From Allobranchiibius sp. CTAmp26 (lineage in GTDB: Bacteria; Actinomycetota; Actinomycetes; Actinomycetales; Dermatophilaceae): a stretch of 64,000 nucleotides of DNA. Below, one piece after another: positions 7,472 through 16,672 of this stretch. Numbering within the stretch: the first letter of the stretch is position 1; each line of letters opens with the position of its first letter. The stretch spans positions 124,001-188,000 of the forward strand of contig NZ_JAGEKR010000001.1 of the NCBI RefSeq assembly GCF_017565405.1, written 5' to 3'. Made by a program: the position numbers and the translations under genes. Below the pieces are notes generated by a model that was given only the letters and a program-made list of their open reading frames with translations, was not told where the DNA came from and made no database searches.

Positions 7472-9615
7472 GCGACCCGCACCGTCGGCGCCGGAGCAGC
7501 ACCCGCAGCGTCATCGGCCGTCGCCGCGGTGATGCCCGCGGTCGACGCGATGACCGGCGTCATCTTCTTGCGCAGCGCCTCGTAGAAGACGTTGAGCGGG
7601 AACTCGTCCGGCTGCACGGCGTCCGTCAGCGGCTTGAGCGGACCGTCCAGCGGCAGTGCCGCGGCGCCCTTCGCCCAGGTCGAGGCCGGGTGCGGCGCGA
7701 CGTACCGCGCCACGAACTCGTGCGACGCGAGCCAGTGGCCGACGCGCGACCGGTCGATGCCCGCGCGGTAGAGCTGCTCGACCTCGTCGCACAGCTCGAT
7801 GACCACCTCGGGCACCCGCCGCCAGTCGAAGGACAGCTTGTTGTCGGTCCACCGCAGCGCGTCGTGCTTGTGCAGGTAGGCGAAAAGCAGCTGGCCGCCC
7901 AGTCCGTCGTAGTTGCGCACCCGGTCACCGGTGATCGGGAAACGGAAGACGCGGTCGAAGAGGATCGCGAGCTGCACCGACCGCGCGTACGGCTGACCGG
8001 CCGCCTCCAGCTTGACGGCCTGCCGGAAGGTGTTGAGGTCGCAGCGCAACTCCTCCAGCGCGTACATCCAGAACGGCATCCGCTGCTTGATCATGAAGGG
8101 GTCGAACGGCAGGTCGCCGTGGCTGTGCGTGCGGTCGTGGATGAGGTCCCACATGGCGAAGGTGCTCTGCGCGAGATCCTGTGAGCCGATGAGCCGCTCG
8201 GCGTCCGGCGGCAGCTGCAGCGACAACAGCGCCGAGGCCTCGCGAACGACGCGGCGGAAGCGCGCGCCTTCGCGGTCACAGAAGATGCCACCCCAGTTGA
8301 ATTTCGGGATCTCCCGCACCGCAACGGTCTCCGGGAAGAGCACAGCGGAGTTGGTGTCGTAACCGGGCGTGAAGTCGATGAAGTTCATCGCCAGGAACAT
8401 CGGGTTGTCGTACGACGCCTCGACCCAGGCCAGCCAGTCCGGCCAGGCCACCCAGAGCAGGACTGCCTCGAAGACGCGGTCCGGATTGCCGTTCTGGGTG
8501 TACATGGGGAAGACCACGAGGTGCTCGACACCGTCCGCGCGGTGCTGGTCGGGGCGGAAGAGCATGAGGGAGTCCAGGAAGTCCGGCACGCCGAAGCCGC
8601 CGTCGACCCAGGCGTCCAGATCGCGCGGCAGTGCCGCGAGGTAGGCCGCGTCGTGCGCGAATCGCGGCGCCAACGCTGCGATCTCGCGCTTCATGACGTC
8701 GACCAGGTCTGCGGCGCGCGCGTGCTCGTGCGCCGCACCGTCGATGGAGCCGTCCTTGGACTGCAGGAGGCGCAGCTCCTGCACCGCCTCCTTCAACCGC
8801 AGCCATTCGGCGGTGGTCTCGACGCCCGACCCCTGGTGCCGCGTCTCGTGGGTGCGGCGACCGGCCGCCCACGTGACGGCGTTCGTCCAGAACTGCGCGT
8901 GGTCCAGCTCGCCGATCGAGTCGTCGCCCATGATGTCGGAGTCGGCGAGCACCACGACCCGGCCCGCGCCGTACGCCGCGGTCACGACGAGCGCCTCCTC
9001 GGCCGGGTACGCCGTCGGGCTGGTGCGCGCGAGCACCTGCACGTCGGCGCCGGGCTCGATGTCGATGACGCCGCTGCGGTAGAAGCACAGGTCGTCGACG
9101 CCGGCAAGCAGGCCCTGGCCCTTGGTGTCGGTCAGGTCGGCGAGCACCCAGGTGGCGTTGCCCAGATGGCGGCGGCCGCCGTCGGCGGACTCGTGCACCA
9201 CGGTGCTGCGGACACGAAGACCGAAGTGCGCGAGCAGATCGTTGACGTTGTTGCCGTGCACGTCCTGGTCGCAGTCGGCCAGGACGACGAGGCCACCGCC
9301 GGCGCGGACGAACTGCAGGACGGCGTCGAGCTCCGACTCCTCGAACGCGGCCGGCAGGCTGCCCGCGACCCGCTCGGAGCGGCCGTCGGCGGGATGCGCG
9401 ACGACGTAAACGTCGGCGCCGTCGAGTCCCGCGGCATCGACCGAGCCGCCGCGGCGCGCGGCGACCTCGAAGCCGCGCGCACGCAGCGTGGCCGCGGCGC
9501 GCTCCAGGCTGGCGTCGTCGGGGTTCGCGGGGTTGATCATCGACGCGAGGCCGCGATCCAACGCCCAGGCACTGGAGTGCTCTTGCTCGACCAGAACCCT
9601 CGGAAAGACAGCCAC
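7468..9615 (-). CDS. DUF6421 family protein with N-terminal GATase/DUF4350-like domain
   Basis: The GTG at 9615 follows GGAG by five bases (MAVFPRVLVEQEHSS) and gives 715 residues; an ATG at 9633 lies ahead of that ribosome site and is less likely. Residues ~25-265 resemble a class-I glutamine amidotransferase-like or DUF4350 sensor fold: FEVAARRG, LDGADVYVVAHPADG, FVRAGGGLVVLADCD, VVVLADSDIMGDD, without an obvious Cys-His-Glu triad. Residues ~275-690 form the DUF6421 region with conserved-looking aromatic and acidic stretches and a histidine-rich segment DLIHDRTHSHGDLPFDPF (~486-503) that could bind a metal. No enzymatic function is known to me. It heads an operon with an SDR, behind a candidate iron box. 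Confidence 0.82.
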   Translation of the reverse strand: MAVFPRVLVEQEHSSAWALDRGLASMINPANPDDASLERAAATLRARGFEVAARRGGSVDAAGLDGADVYVVAHPADGRSERVAGSLPAAFEESELDAVLQFVRAGGGLVVLADCDQDVHGNNVNDLLAHFGLRVRSTVVHESADGGRRHLGNATWVLADLTDTKGQGLLAGVDDLCFYRSGVIDIEPGADVQVLARTSPTAYPAEEALVVTAAYGAGRVVVLADSDIMGDDSIGELDHAQFWTNAVTWAAGRRTHETRHQGSGVETTAEWLRLKEAVQELRLLQSKDGSIDGAAHEHARAADLVDVMKREIAALAPRFAHDAAYLAALPRDLDAWVDGGFGVPDFLDSLMLFRPDQHRADGVEHLVVFPMYTQNGNPDRVFEAVLLWVAWPDWLAWVEASYDNPMFLAMNFIDFTPGYDTNSAVLFPETVAVREIPKFNWGGIFCDREGARFRRVVREASALLSLQLPPDAERLIGSQDLAQSTFAMWDLIHDRTHSHGDLPFDPFMIKQRMPFWMYALEELRCDLNTFRQAVKLEAAGQPYARSVQLAILFDRVFRFPITGDRVRNYDGLGGQLLFAYLHKHDALRWTDNKLSFDWRRVPEVVIELCDEVEQLYRAGIDRSRVGHWLASHEFVARYVAPHPASTWAKGAAALPLDGPLKPLTDAVQPDEFPLNVFYEALRKKMTPVIASTAGITAATADDAAGAAPAPTVRVA

Positions 9616-9633
9616 TACGTCTCCTTGCATCAC

Positions 9634-9675
9634 TATTTCCTGTCAGGCGAAGGTTAGGCGAGATTATTTCCTGTC
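9634..9675 (-). promoter_or_regulatory. Candidate DtxR/IdeR iron box and flanking direct repeats upstream of DUF6421
   Basis: 9649-9667 matches the 19-base iron-box consensus at 12 positions, with the left half AGGTTAGGC (9651-9659) perfect and the right half weak. An 11-base direct repeat TATTTCCTGTC occurs at 9634-9644 and 9665-9675, 31 bases apart, flanking the box. On the minus strand the box contains TAACCT, usable as a -10 element. The site lies 34 bases upstream of the GTG at 9615. An acyl-CoA dehydrogenase gene diverges from the same gap. Confidence 0.5.
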
Positions 9676-9721
9676 GCAAGGCGGCCTGTGGGGCGCACCA
9701 CACTCCGTTCGGAGCGCCAAT

Positions 9722-9727
9722 TACAGT
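9722..9727 (+). promoter_or_regulatory. -10 element TACAGT of a leaderless promoter
   Basis: TACAGT ends seven bases before the ATG at 9735 and no ribosome site precedes that start, so transcription should begin at the A of the start codon. The same arrangement recurs across the window. Confidence 0.55.
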
Positions 9728-9734
9728 CGGTCGC

Positions 9735-10922
9735 ATGCCTGTCTCACGCCTGCTGCCGGATGCCGCTGGCGACGACCTGATCGAGCTGACCCGCGACCTG
9801 TGCCGCAAGGAGCTCGCACCGAGCGTCGAGGCCGCCGAGAGCAGCCGGGAGCTGCCCCGCGACGTCTTCCGCACCCTGGGACGCAGCGGACTGCTCGGCC
9901 TGCCCTACCCCGAGGAGCTCGGCGGTGGCGGCCAGCCGTACGAGACCTATCTGCAGGTGGTCGAGGAGATTGCCACCACCTGGATGAGCGTGGCTGTCGG
10001 CGTCTCCGTGCACGCCCTGACGTGCTTCCCGCTGGTCAGAGCAGGCACCGATGAGCAACAGTCGCAATGGCTTCCGGAAATGCTGGGCGGTGACCTGCTC
10101 GGCGCCTACTGCCTGTCCGAACGGGACGCCGGCTCGGACATCGCGAGTATGCGGACCCGGGCGAAACCGGTCGAGGACGGCTCGGCGTACGTCATCCGCG
10201 GCACCAAGGCCTGGATCTCCCATGCCGGGCACGCCGACTACTACACGAGCTTCGTGCGCACCGCCGACACCGGCGGTCGCGGCCTGTCCTGCTTCCTCGT
10301 CCCCGCGAACGCGCCGGGGCTCTCGGCCGGGACGCCCGAGCGCAAGATGGGTCTGTCGAGCGACACCGTCTCGGAGATCCACTACGAGGACGTGCACGTC
10401 GACACCGGCCGCCGCATCGGCGCCGACGGCGAGGGCATGCACCTCGCCCTCGCGGCCCTCGACTCCGGACGGCTCGGAATCGCCGCCGCGGCAACGGGGT
10501 TGGCCCAGGCGGCACTCGACGCGGCCGTGACGTACGCCGGCACCCGCACGCAGTTCGGGCGCACCATCGCCAGCAATCAGGGACTGCAGTTCCTGCTCGC
10601 CGACCTGCAGGCGCAGACGTACGCAGCGCGCTCGGCGTACCTGCTGGCCGCACGGCTGAAGGACGCCGGCAGGCCGTTCTCGATGGAGGCGTCGAGTGCC
10701 AAGCTGATCGCCACCGACGCCGCCATGCGGGTGACCACGGACGCGATCCAGGTGCTCGGCGGCGCCGGTTACACCAGCGACTTCCCGGTCGAGCGGATGT
10801 TCCGCGACGCCAAGGTGACCCAGATCTTCGAGGGCACCAACCAGATCCAGCGCATCGTCATCGCCCGGCACCTGCTCGCGGGCACCACTTCCCCGAAAGG
10901 AAACGCCAGTGCAGATCACTGA
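9735..10922 (+). CDS. Acyl-CoA dehydrogenase
   Basis: The 395-residue flavoenzyme introduces the alpha-beta double bond in an acyl-CoA and passes electrons to ETF. The family layout is complete: N-terminal helical domain, middle beta domain with [17 protein letters not shown] and KAWISHAG (FAD and substrate contacts), and a C-terminal domain with [42 protein letters not shown], then [18 protein letters not shown], whose Glu is the catalytic base of the short/medium-chain class. Chain length preference cannot be read. The gene runs into an SDR gene with a 14-base overlap, forming a likely beta-oxidation pair; the acyl-CoA synthetase at 12.7-14.3 kb may serve the same pathway. It appears leaderless. 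Confidence 0.95.
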   Translation: MPVSRLLPDAAGDDLIELTRDLCRKELAPSVEAAESSRELPRDVFRTLGRSGLLGLPYPEELGGGGQPYETYLQVVEEIATTWMSVAVGVSVHALTCFPLVRAGTDEQQSQWLPEMLGGDLLGAYCLSERDAGSDIASMRTRAKPVEDGSAYVIRGTKAWISHAGHADYYTSFVRTADTGGRGLSCFLVPANAPGLSAGTPERKMGLSSDTVSEIHYEDVHVDTGRRIGADGEGMHLALAALDSGRLGIAAAATGLAQAALDAAVTYAGTRTQFGRTIASNQGLQFLLADLQAQTYAARSAYLLAARLKDAGRPFSMEASSAKLIATDAAMRVTTDAIQVLGGAGYTSDFPVERMFRDAKVTQIFEGTNQIQRIVIARHLLAGTTSPKGNASADH

Positions 10923-11673
10923 TTCGACCGTCGCCCTCGTCACCGGAGGCGGATCGGGCCTCGGCGAGGCGACCGCGCGACGGCTGTCCGCCGACGGCGC
11001 AGCCGTGGTGATCCTCGACCTGGACCGGTCCCCCGGCGCCGACGTCGCGGCCTCGCTGGGCGCGCGGGCACGGTTCGTGGCGGCCGACGTCCGCGACGAG
11101 GAGCAGGTGCAGGCCGCCGTTGACGCAGCCCGTGAGCTCGGCGACCTGCGGATCACGGTGAACTGCGCGGGGATCGGCACGCCGGGTCGCATCGTCGGCA
11201 AGCGTGGCGTCCTGCCGTTGGAGGACTACCGCGCGGTCGTCGAGATCAACCTGATCGGCACGTTCAACGTGCTGCGGCTCTCCGCCGCATCGATGCTGGA
11301 CCTCGAGCCGGTCGACGGCGAGCGCGGCGTCATCACGATGACCGCCTCCGTCGCGGCGTACGACGGTCAGATCGGCCAGGCCGCGTACGCGTCGTCCAAG
11401 GGCGGCATCGTCGGGTTGACCCTGTCCGCGGCGCGCGACCTGGCGGACAAGTCGATCCGGGTGATGACGGTGGCCCCGGGCACGTTCGAGACGCCGATGC
11501 TGGCCGGATTGCCGCAGGAGGCCATCGAGGCCCTCGAGGCACAGATCCCGCACCCCTCCCGTCTCGGCAAGCCGACCGAGTACGCCGCCCTGGTCGCCCA
11601 CATCGTCGACAACCCGATGCTCAACGGCGAGGTCGTCCGCCTGGACGGCGCGCTGCGGATGCCCCCGCGCTGA
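10909..11673 (+). CDS. SDR-family 3-hydroxyacyl-CoA dehydrogenase-like protein (HSD17B10 type)
   Basis: 254 residues with TGGGSGLG (12-19) for NAD binding, NCAGIG, a catalytic serine in MTASVAAY and YASSKGG (Y~160). The segments [31 protein letters not shown]-type and [14 protein letters not shown] match type-10 17beta-hydroxysteroid/3-hydroxyacyl-CoA dehydrogenases, which oxidise L-3-hydroxyacyl-CoA. The GTG at 10909 lies inside the end of the acyl-CoA dehydrogenase gene behind GAAAGGAAA, indicating coupled translation. The two enzymes would perform the first and third beta-oxidation steps of a particular, possibly branched-chain, substrate. The gene converges on the aldose epimerase gene four bases downstream. 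Confidence 0.88.
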   Translation: MQITDSTVALVTGGGSGLGEATARRLSADGAAVVILDLDRSPGADVAASLGARARFVAADVRDEEQVQAAVDAARELGDLRITVNCAGIGTPGRIVGKRGVLPLEDYRAVVEINLIGTFNVLRLSAASMLDLEPVDGERGVITMTASVAAYDGQIGQAAYASSKGGIVGLTLSAARDLADKSIRVMTVAPGTFETPMLAGLPQEAIEALEAQIPHPSRLGKPTEYAALVAHIVDNPMLNGEVVRLDGALRMPPR

Positions 11674-11676
11674 CCC

Positions 11677-12591
11677 TCAGCTCGGGCTGATCCCCCACGA
11701 CCCGGTCCAGGTCCGACCGGGCTCGATGGTGAGCAGCCCCTCGCCGGTGTTGAAAGCGTCGGGAGGGCAGGTCATCGGCTCCATCGCCACTCCCGCCCGC
11801 CGGATCCGGTCGGGTGTCAGCGTGTCCCCCGTGTACGCCTGCGCGTAGGGGAAGCACGCCGCGTCCGCCCACAACGTCGCCCGTTCGCCGTCGCGCTCGA
11901 TCGACGCCGTCCAGCGCCCGCCGTCCGACGTCAGATCGCCGTAGCAGTGGTCGAGCTGGGTGGTGCCGATCGCCCGTCCGCCCCGGAAGTCGTACGCCGT
12001 CCCGTCGACGCGCGCGGTGCCGATCGCGTTGAGCCGCTCGTCGACGGTGATGGTGCGGGCGCCGGGCATGGTGAGCGTCAACTCGTCGACCGTGTCCTCG
12101 CCGGCCGTGAGGTAGGGGTGGGCGCCGAACCCGAACGGGGCGGGGGTGTCGCTCAGGTTGGTGGCCGCCGGAGTCACCATCAGACCGGCGTCACTGAGCG
12201 TGTAGGCCACCTGCAGGCGCAGGGTCCAGTCCCAACCGGACTGCGGTCGCAGCAGGTGCTCGACGACGATCGCGTCCGGATCGTGTTGCACCACAGACCA
12301 GTCGGCCCACCGGATCAGACCGTGCGAGGCGTTGGATCGGGCCGGTTCGGTGAGCGCGAGCTGCTCGTCCTTGCCGGCGAAGGTGTACTTGCCGTCCCGG
12401 ATCCGGTTCGGCCACGGCATCAGCAGCTGCCCGCGGCCGGCGTCCGCCTTGGCGTCCTCGGGGTATCCGTGCAGCACCTCCCGGTCCCCGACCCGATAGG
12501 TGCGCAGCCCGCCGCCGACCTGCACGATCACCGCCTCGTGGTCACCGTGCCGGATCGTCCACTGGTCCCCGCTGGGAAGCGCCGTTGCCAT
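11677..12591 (-). CDS. Aldose 1-epimerase family protein
   Basis: 304 residues with the galactose-mutarotase beta-sandwich signatures: MPWPNRIRDGKY (substrate arginine), NASHGLIRW (first catalytic-region histidine), FGFGAHPYL (second histidine), LDHCYGDL and GVAMEPMTCPPDAFNTG, whose Glu is the catalytic base. The enzyme interconverts alpha and beta anomers of a hexose or sugar phosphate in the cytoplasm. The precise sugar cannot be predicted; YihR/actinobacterial subgroups act on several. It is monocistronic and followed, in convergent orientation, by the beta-oxidation pair. The ATG at 12591 has no ribosome site; a palindrome shared with menE lies just upstream. Confidence 0.9.
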   Translation of the reverse strand: MATALPSGDQWTIRHGDHEAVIVQVGGGLRTYRVGDREVLHGYPEDAKADAGRGQLLMPWPNRIRDGKYTFAGKDEQLALTEPARSNASHGLIRWADWSVVQHDPDAIVVEHLLRPQSGWDWTLRLQVAYTLSDAGLMVTPAATNLSDTPAPFGFGAHPYLTAGEDTVDELTLTMPGARTITVDERLNAIGTARVDGTAYDFRGGRAIGTTQLDHCYGDLTSDGGRWTASIERDGERATLWADAACFPYAQAYTGDTLTPDRIRRAGVAMEPMTCPPDAFNTGEGLLTIEPGRTWTGSWGISPS

Positions 12592-12616
12592 GGGTCAATC
12601 TCAACACGATCCGGCC

Positions 12617-12664
12617 TTCGGACATGCAGGACGGGGCACATCTGCCCCGCCGTGCATGTCCAAA
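12617..12664. repeat. Palindromic repeat, intergenic copy (second copy inside menE)
   Basis: Arms GGACATGCA (12620-12628) and TGCATGTCC (12653-12661) enclose a second stem built on CGGGGCA/TGCCCCG. The left part, from TTCGGACATG to GGGGCACATC, is 25/28 identical to 36118-36145 inside menE. It lies between the epimerase and acyl-CoA synthetase genes and ends four bases before the latter's stop, so it may also act as its terminator. Confidence 0.8.
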
Positions 12665-12667
12665 ACC

Positions 12668-14296
12668 TCAGCGGGCCAGGATCTCGACCGCTTCCTCGCG
12701 CATCTGGACCTTGCGGATCTTGCCGGTGACGGTCATCGGGAACTCGTCGGTCACGTGCAGGTAGCGCGGGATCTTGTAATGCGCGAGCTTGCCCTGACAG
12801 AAGTCCTGCAACGCGTCGATCTGCAACTCCGACCGGCCGGGACGCATGATCACCCACGCCATCAGCTCCTCGCCGTACCGCTCGTCGGGCACCCCGACGA
12901 CCTGTACGTCCGCGATGTCCGGGTGCGTGTAGAGGAACTCCTCGATCTCGCGCGGGTAGACGTTCTCCCCGCCCCGGATGACCAGGTCCTTGATCCGGCC
13001 GACGATCGCGAAGTAGCCGTCGTCATCCATCGTCGCGAGGTCGCCGGTGTGCATCCACCGCGCGTCGTCGATGGACTCGGCGGTCTTGTCGTCCTGCTCC
13101 CAGTAGCCGCGCATCACGCTGTAGCCGCGGGTGCACAACTCACCCGTCTCCCCGCGGCCCACCCGCCGGCCGGTCGCCGGGTCGAGGATCTGCACCTCCA
13201 GGTGCGGCATCACCCGCCCGACGGTCTCCGTGCGTCGGGCGAGGTTGTCGTCCATCCTGGTCATCAGCGAGACCGGCGACGTCTCGGTCATCCCGTAGGA
13301 GATCGCGACCGCGTCCATGTGCATGTCGGCGATGACCCGCTTCATGACCTCCACCGGGCACGGCGAACCGGCCATGATGCCGGTCCGCAGGGTCGACAGG
13401 TCGTACGACGCGAAATCCTCCAGCCCCAGCTCGGCGAGGAACATCGTCGGCACCCCGTAGAGCGACGTACACCGTTCCTGTTGCACAGCTTTGAGGGTGG
13501 CCGCTGGTTCGAACGAGGGAGCGGAGATGACGAGGCAGGCACCGTGGGAGGTGGCCGCGAGGTTGCCCATGACCATCCCGAAGCAGTGGTAGAACGGCAC
13601 CGGCACCGCGATCCGATCCTCGTGGGAGTAGTCGATCATCTCGCCCACGAAGAAACCGTTGTTGAGGATGTTGTGGTGGGTAAGGGTCGCGCCCTTGGGG
13701 AAACCCGTCGTCCCGGAGGTGTACTGGATGTTGATGGGCTGGTCCGGGCCCAGCTCGGCAGCCCGGTCTGCCACGTCGTCCGCGCTCACCTCGTCCGCCC
13801 GGGCCAAAAGCTCGGACCAGCTGTCGTCGCCGAGGTAGACCACGTCCTGCAGTTGCGGGCACTCGCCGCGGACCTCGTCGACCATGGCGCGGTAGTCGGA
13901 CGACTTGTGTGCCGTCGCGCTCACCAGTGTGCGCATGCCCGACTGCCGCAGCACGAACGCCAACTCGTGCGAGCGGTACGCCGGGTTGACGCACACCAGG
14001 ATCGCGCCGATGGTCGCCGTGGCGTACTGCACCAGCACCCACTCCGGCACGTTCGGCGCCCAGATGCCCACCCGATCGCCGCGCCGCACTCCGCTGGCGA
14101 GCAGCGCCCGAGCCAGCCGGTCGACGTCCTGGAGCAGCTCGTCGTAGGTCCACCGCCGTCCGCTGGGAACGTCGACGAGCGCCTCGCGCGTTCCGTGCGC
14201 GGCCGCCGTACGACGCAGGTTCGCGCCGATGGTGTCGCCGAGCAGGGTGACGTCGGACGTGCCGGACGCGTAGGACGGCGGGGGGACGGTGACCAC
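12668..14296 (-). CDS. AMP-binding acyl-CoA synthetase (FadD-like)
   Basis: 542 residues of the ANL superfamily, activating a fatty or related acid to acyl-AMP and then acyl-CoA. The P-loop [18 protein letters not shown], the GMTETSP motif A5, [15 protein letters not shown] (A7), [16 protein letters not shown] (A8) and the A10 lysine in TGKIRKVQM are all intact. The start is the GTG at 14296, six bases after a perfect AGGAGG (14303-14308); the frame stays open upstream but without support. The domain order is N-terminal adenylation domain (to ~420) and mobile C-terminal lid. It may feed the acyl-CoA dehydrogenase/SDR pair at 9.7-11.7 kb. Substrate length is not predictable. Confidence 0.93.
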   Translation of the reverse strand: MVTVPPPSYASGTSDVTLLGDTIGANLRRTAAAHGTREALVDVPSGRRWTYDELLQDVDRLARALLASGVRRGDRVGIWAPNVPEWVLVQYATATIGAILVCVNPAYRSHELAFVLRQSGMRTLVSATAHKSSDYRAMVDEVRGECPQLQDVVYLGDDSWSELLARADEVSADDVADRAAELGPDQPINIQYTSGTTGFPKGATLTHHNILNNGFFVGEMIDYSHEDRIAVPVPFYHCFGMVMGNLAATSHGACLVISAPSFEPAATLKAVQQERCTSLYGVPTMFLAELGLEDFASYDLSTLRTGIMAGSPCPVEVMKRVIADMHMDAVAISYGMTETSPVSLMTRMDDNLARRTETVGRVMPHLEVQILDPATGRRVGRGETGELCTRGYSVMRGYWEQDDKTAESIDDARWMHTGDLATMDDDGYFAIVGRIKDLVIRGGENVYPREIEEFLYTHPDIADVQVVGVPDERYGEELMAWVIMRPGRSELQIDALQDFCQGKLAHYKIPRYLHVTDEFPMTVTGKIRKVQMREEAVEILAR

Positions 14297-14380
14297 GGAG
14301 AGCCTCCTGGAACGCGGGCGATTCGGTGAGAAGACCCTAGACCGGCAGGCGGGCGTTCGCGGCGTCCTTCGCCCGCGCCA

Positions 14381-14386
14381 TACGCT
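14381..14386 (+). promoter_or_regulatory. -10 element TACGCT of a leaderless promoter
   Basis: TACGCT lies six bases before the ATG at 14393; no ribosome-binding sequence is present. Confidence 0.5.
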
Positions 14387-14392
14387 CGGGTA

Positions 14393-16585
14393 ATGACCGC
14401 CCGCAGCTTCGCCGACGACGTGCGGTCGCGTACCGACGCCCAGCTGCGCCGTCTGGTGCTGCGCCGACCTGACCTGGCCCGGCCCGCACCCGCGGATCTG
14501 ACCGGTCTGGCGGCTCGTGCGGCGACCCGGCCCAGCGTGCAGCGCGCGATCGAGGCACTCGAGGCCGACACGTTGCGGGTGCTCGAGGCCGTCCTCGTCG
14601 GCGACGACAAGAGCGCGGCCGCCCTGCTCGGAGTCGCACAGAAGGTCGTCGCCCCGCAGCTGCGCTCGTTGCAGGAGCTCGGTCTGCTGTGGCGCTCGCC
14701 CACCGGTCTCACCCCGGCCCGCGCGGTCGCCGAGGTGCTGCCCGAGCCGGCGCATCTCGGCCCGCCCGCGCGCGAACTCGGCATCCGGCCACCGGCCGAC
14801 GTGGCCGCCACGGTGACGCAGTGCTCCGACGCGACCCGAGCGGCGCTGGACCGGCTGCGGTGGGCAGGCCCGCGAGTGACGTTCTCCAGTGACGGCGCCC
14901 GGGTGGTGCGCGATGAGTTGCTCGCGGCGTCGCTGGCGGCCTCGATCGAGGAGAACACCGCGGTCCTGCCGCGCGAGGTCGGGCTCGCGTTACGCGACGG
15001 ACGTCTCTACCCCGATGCCCTCACACGTCCCGAGCCCGCGGGCTCGGGGCTCGACCCGACCGCTGTCGACCGCGCCGCCGGCACTGCCGCGTACGAACTG
15101 CTGGTGCGGGTCGAGGAGCTCGCGGACCTGTGGAGCAGCGAGCGGCCGCGCGTGCTGCGCTCGGGCGGCTTGGGCGTCAAGGACCATCGCGCCGTCGCGA
15201 ACGCGCTGGAGGTCCCTCCCGAGCTGGCGGCATTCGTGATCGAGATCGCCGCGGCGAGCGGTCTGGTCGGCCGGACCTCGGATGCCGTCCCCGTCTTCCT
15301 GCCCACCGCCGAGTACGACGAGTGGCTGGACGCCGAGCCGGCCGACCGCTGGACGGTGCTTGCGAAGACCTGGTGGGCCACGCTGCGGGCGCCGAGCCTC
15401 TGCACGGACACCGACCAGCCGGGCGGCCCGCTGAACGTGCTCGCCCCGGAGGCGACCTGGCCGCTGCTGCGGACCCGCCGGCACGAGGTGATCGGTGTCC
15501 TCGCCGCGCTGCCGCCCGGCCGGCCGGCGACCCTCGACGAACTGGGCGAACTGCTGCGCTGGCACCTGCCGATGCGGCTGCCGCGCAGCGCGCCGACCCG
15601 CGCCGACGTCGTACTGCGCGAGGCCGAGTGGCTCGGTCTGGTGGCGACCGGAGCCGTCGCCGGTACGGGTCGTGCGCTGGCCGGCGACACCGACCCGGTG
15701 GCCATCCTGCCGACGCCGATCGACGAACTCCTCGTGCAGGCCGACCTGACCGCGGTGGCGCCGGGTGCGCTGAGTGATGATCTGCGTCGATTCATGCACC
15801 GCGCCGCGGAGGTCGAATCACGAGGCGCGGCAACGGTCTACCGCTTCACCCCCACATCGATCCGCACCGTGCTCGACGGTGGCGCCGACGCCGACGACGT
15901 CCTGGACCGCCTGCGCGAGGCCAGTCGTACCCCGCTGCCTCAACCTCTCGAATACCTCGTGGGCGACGTCGCTCGCCGGCACGGTCAGACCAGGATCGGG
16001 GCCGCCGGTTGCTATCTGCGCAGCGACGACGAGGCCTCGCTCCAGGCGATCCTCGGCGACCGCGCCCTCGCGCCGCTGCAGTTGCGCCGTATCGCACCGA
16101 CCGTGCTCATCTCACCCGCACACGCGACCACGGTGCTGGAGATGCTGCGAGAGCACCGGCACACCCCGGTCGCGGAGAGTGCGACCGGGACGGTGGTCGG
16201 CGGCGGCCCGGGGAAGGACCGCGCCCCGACCCCGCGCGCGCCGCAGGCCGTCCAGGTCTCCCTCGTCGACGAGCCCCTGGCGGAGCGTCTGGTCGCCGCC
16301 ATGCGGGCCGGCGAGCGGGACCGTCCCGAGCCCTCGGCCGGTCCGCGTATCCCGTCCACCGAGCCGAGTGTGACCCGATCGCTGCTGCAGGACGCCGTCG
16401 GCAGCAGCGCTCGGGTGTGGATCGGGTACGCCGAGCCGTCCGGTGAGTTGCGTCGGGGCCTCTTCCGGCCGCGGCGGATCGAGGGCGGCCGGGTGTCCGG
16501 CCTGATCAGCCCGAGCGAGCAGGACCCGGAGCACCCGCGCACGTTCTCGATCCACCGCATCACCGGGATCGTCGAGGTCGCCTGA
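14393..16585 (+). CDS. Helicase_C_3 (XPB/Ssl2 N-terminal-like) domain protein
   Basis: 730 residues beginning with a winged-helix-like region (residues ~1-130, repeated leucine-rich helices) and containing, in the last third, the segment YVVGD-type '[36 protein letters not shown]' pattern of the Helicase_C_3 family. No Walker motifs are present, so it is not itself a helicase. In actinobacteria such proteins usually neighbour the XPB-type helicase gene and are presumed partners in DNA repair or transcription; here that helicase is at 22.7 kb, about 6 kb away. The C-terminal ~80 residues ([13 protein letters not shown], later [12 protein letters not shown]) look like a WYL-type SH3 fold. The exact role is unknown. 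Confidence 0.82.
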   Translation: MTARSFADDVRSRTDAQLRRLVLRRPDLARPAPADLTGLAARAATRPSVQRAIEALEADTLRVLEAVLVGDDKSAAALLGVAQKVVAPQLRSLQELGLLWRSPTGLTPARAVAEVLPEPAHLGPPARELGIRPPADVAATVTQCSDATRAALDRLRWAGPRVTFSSDGARVVRDELLAASLAASIEENTAVLPREVGLALRDGRLYPDALTRPEPAGSGLDPTAVDRAAGTAAYELLVRVEELADLWSSERPRVLRSGGLGVKDHRAVANALEVPPELAAFVIEIAAASGLVGRTSDAVPVFLPTAEYDEWLDAEPADRWTVLAKTWWATLRAPSLCTDTDQPGGPLNVLAPEATWPLLRTRRHEVIGVLAALPPGRPATLDELGELLRWHLPMRLPRSAPTRADVVLREAEWLGLVATGAVAGTGRALAGDTDPVAILPTPIDELLVQADLTAVAPGALSDDLRRFMHRAAEVESRGAATVYRFTPTSIRTVLDGGADADDVLDRLREASRTPLPQPLEYLVGDVARRHGQTRIGAAGCYLRSDDEASLQAILGDRALAPLQLRRIAPTVLISPAHATTVLEMLREHRHTPVAESATGTVVGGGPGKDRAPTPRAPQAVQVSLVDEPLAERLVAAMRAGERDRPEPSAGPRIPSTEPSVTRSLLQDAVGSSARVWIGYAEPSGELRRGLFRPRRIEGGRVSGLISPSEQDPEHPRTFSIHRITGIVEVA

Positions 16586-16599
16586 GGCCCGTCTTCCTA

Positions 16600-16669
16600 T
16601 CGAGGGGTGGAGCAATGCACGAGGGGTGGGGATATTTCCCCACCCCTCGGCGCGTTCCCTACCCCTCGA
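16600..16669. terminator. Nested double hairpin between convergent genes
   Basis: The inner stem CGAGGGGTGGGGA (16620-16632) pairs perfectly with 16637-16649 over a 4-base TATT loop. Outer arms TCGAGGGGT (16600-16608) and its complement (16661-16669) enclose it. The four GGGGT-type units have the same layout as 4491-4562 but a different sequence. It separates the Helicase_C_3 and M13 peptidase genes and should terminate both. Confidence 0.85.
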
Positions 16670-16672
16670 CGG

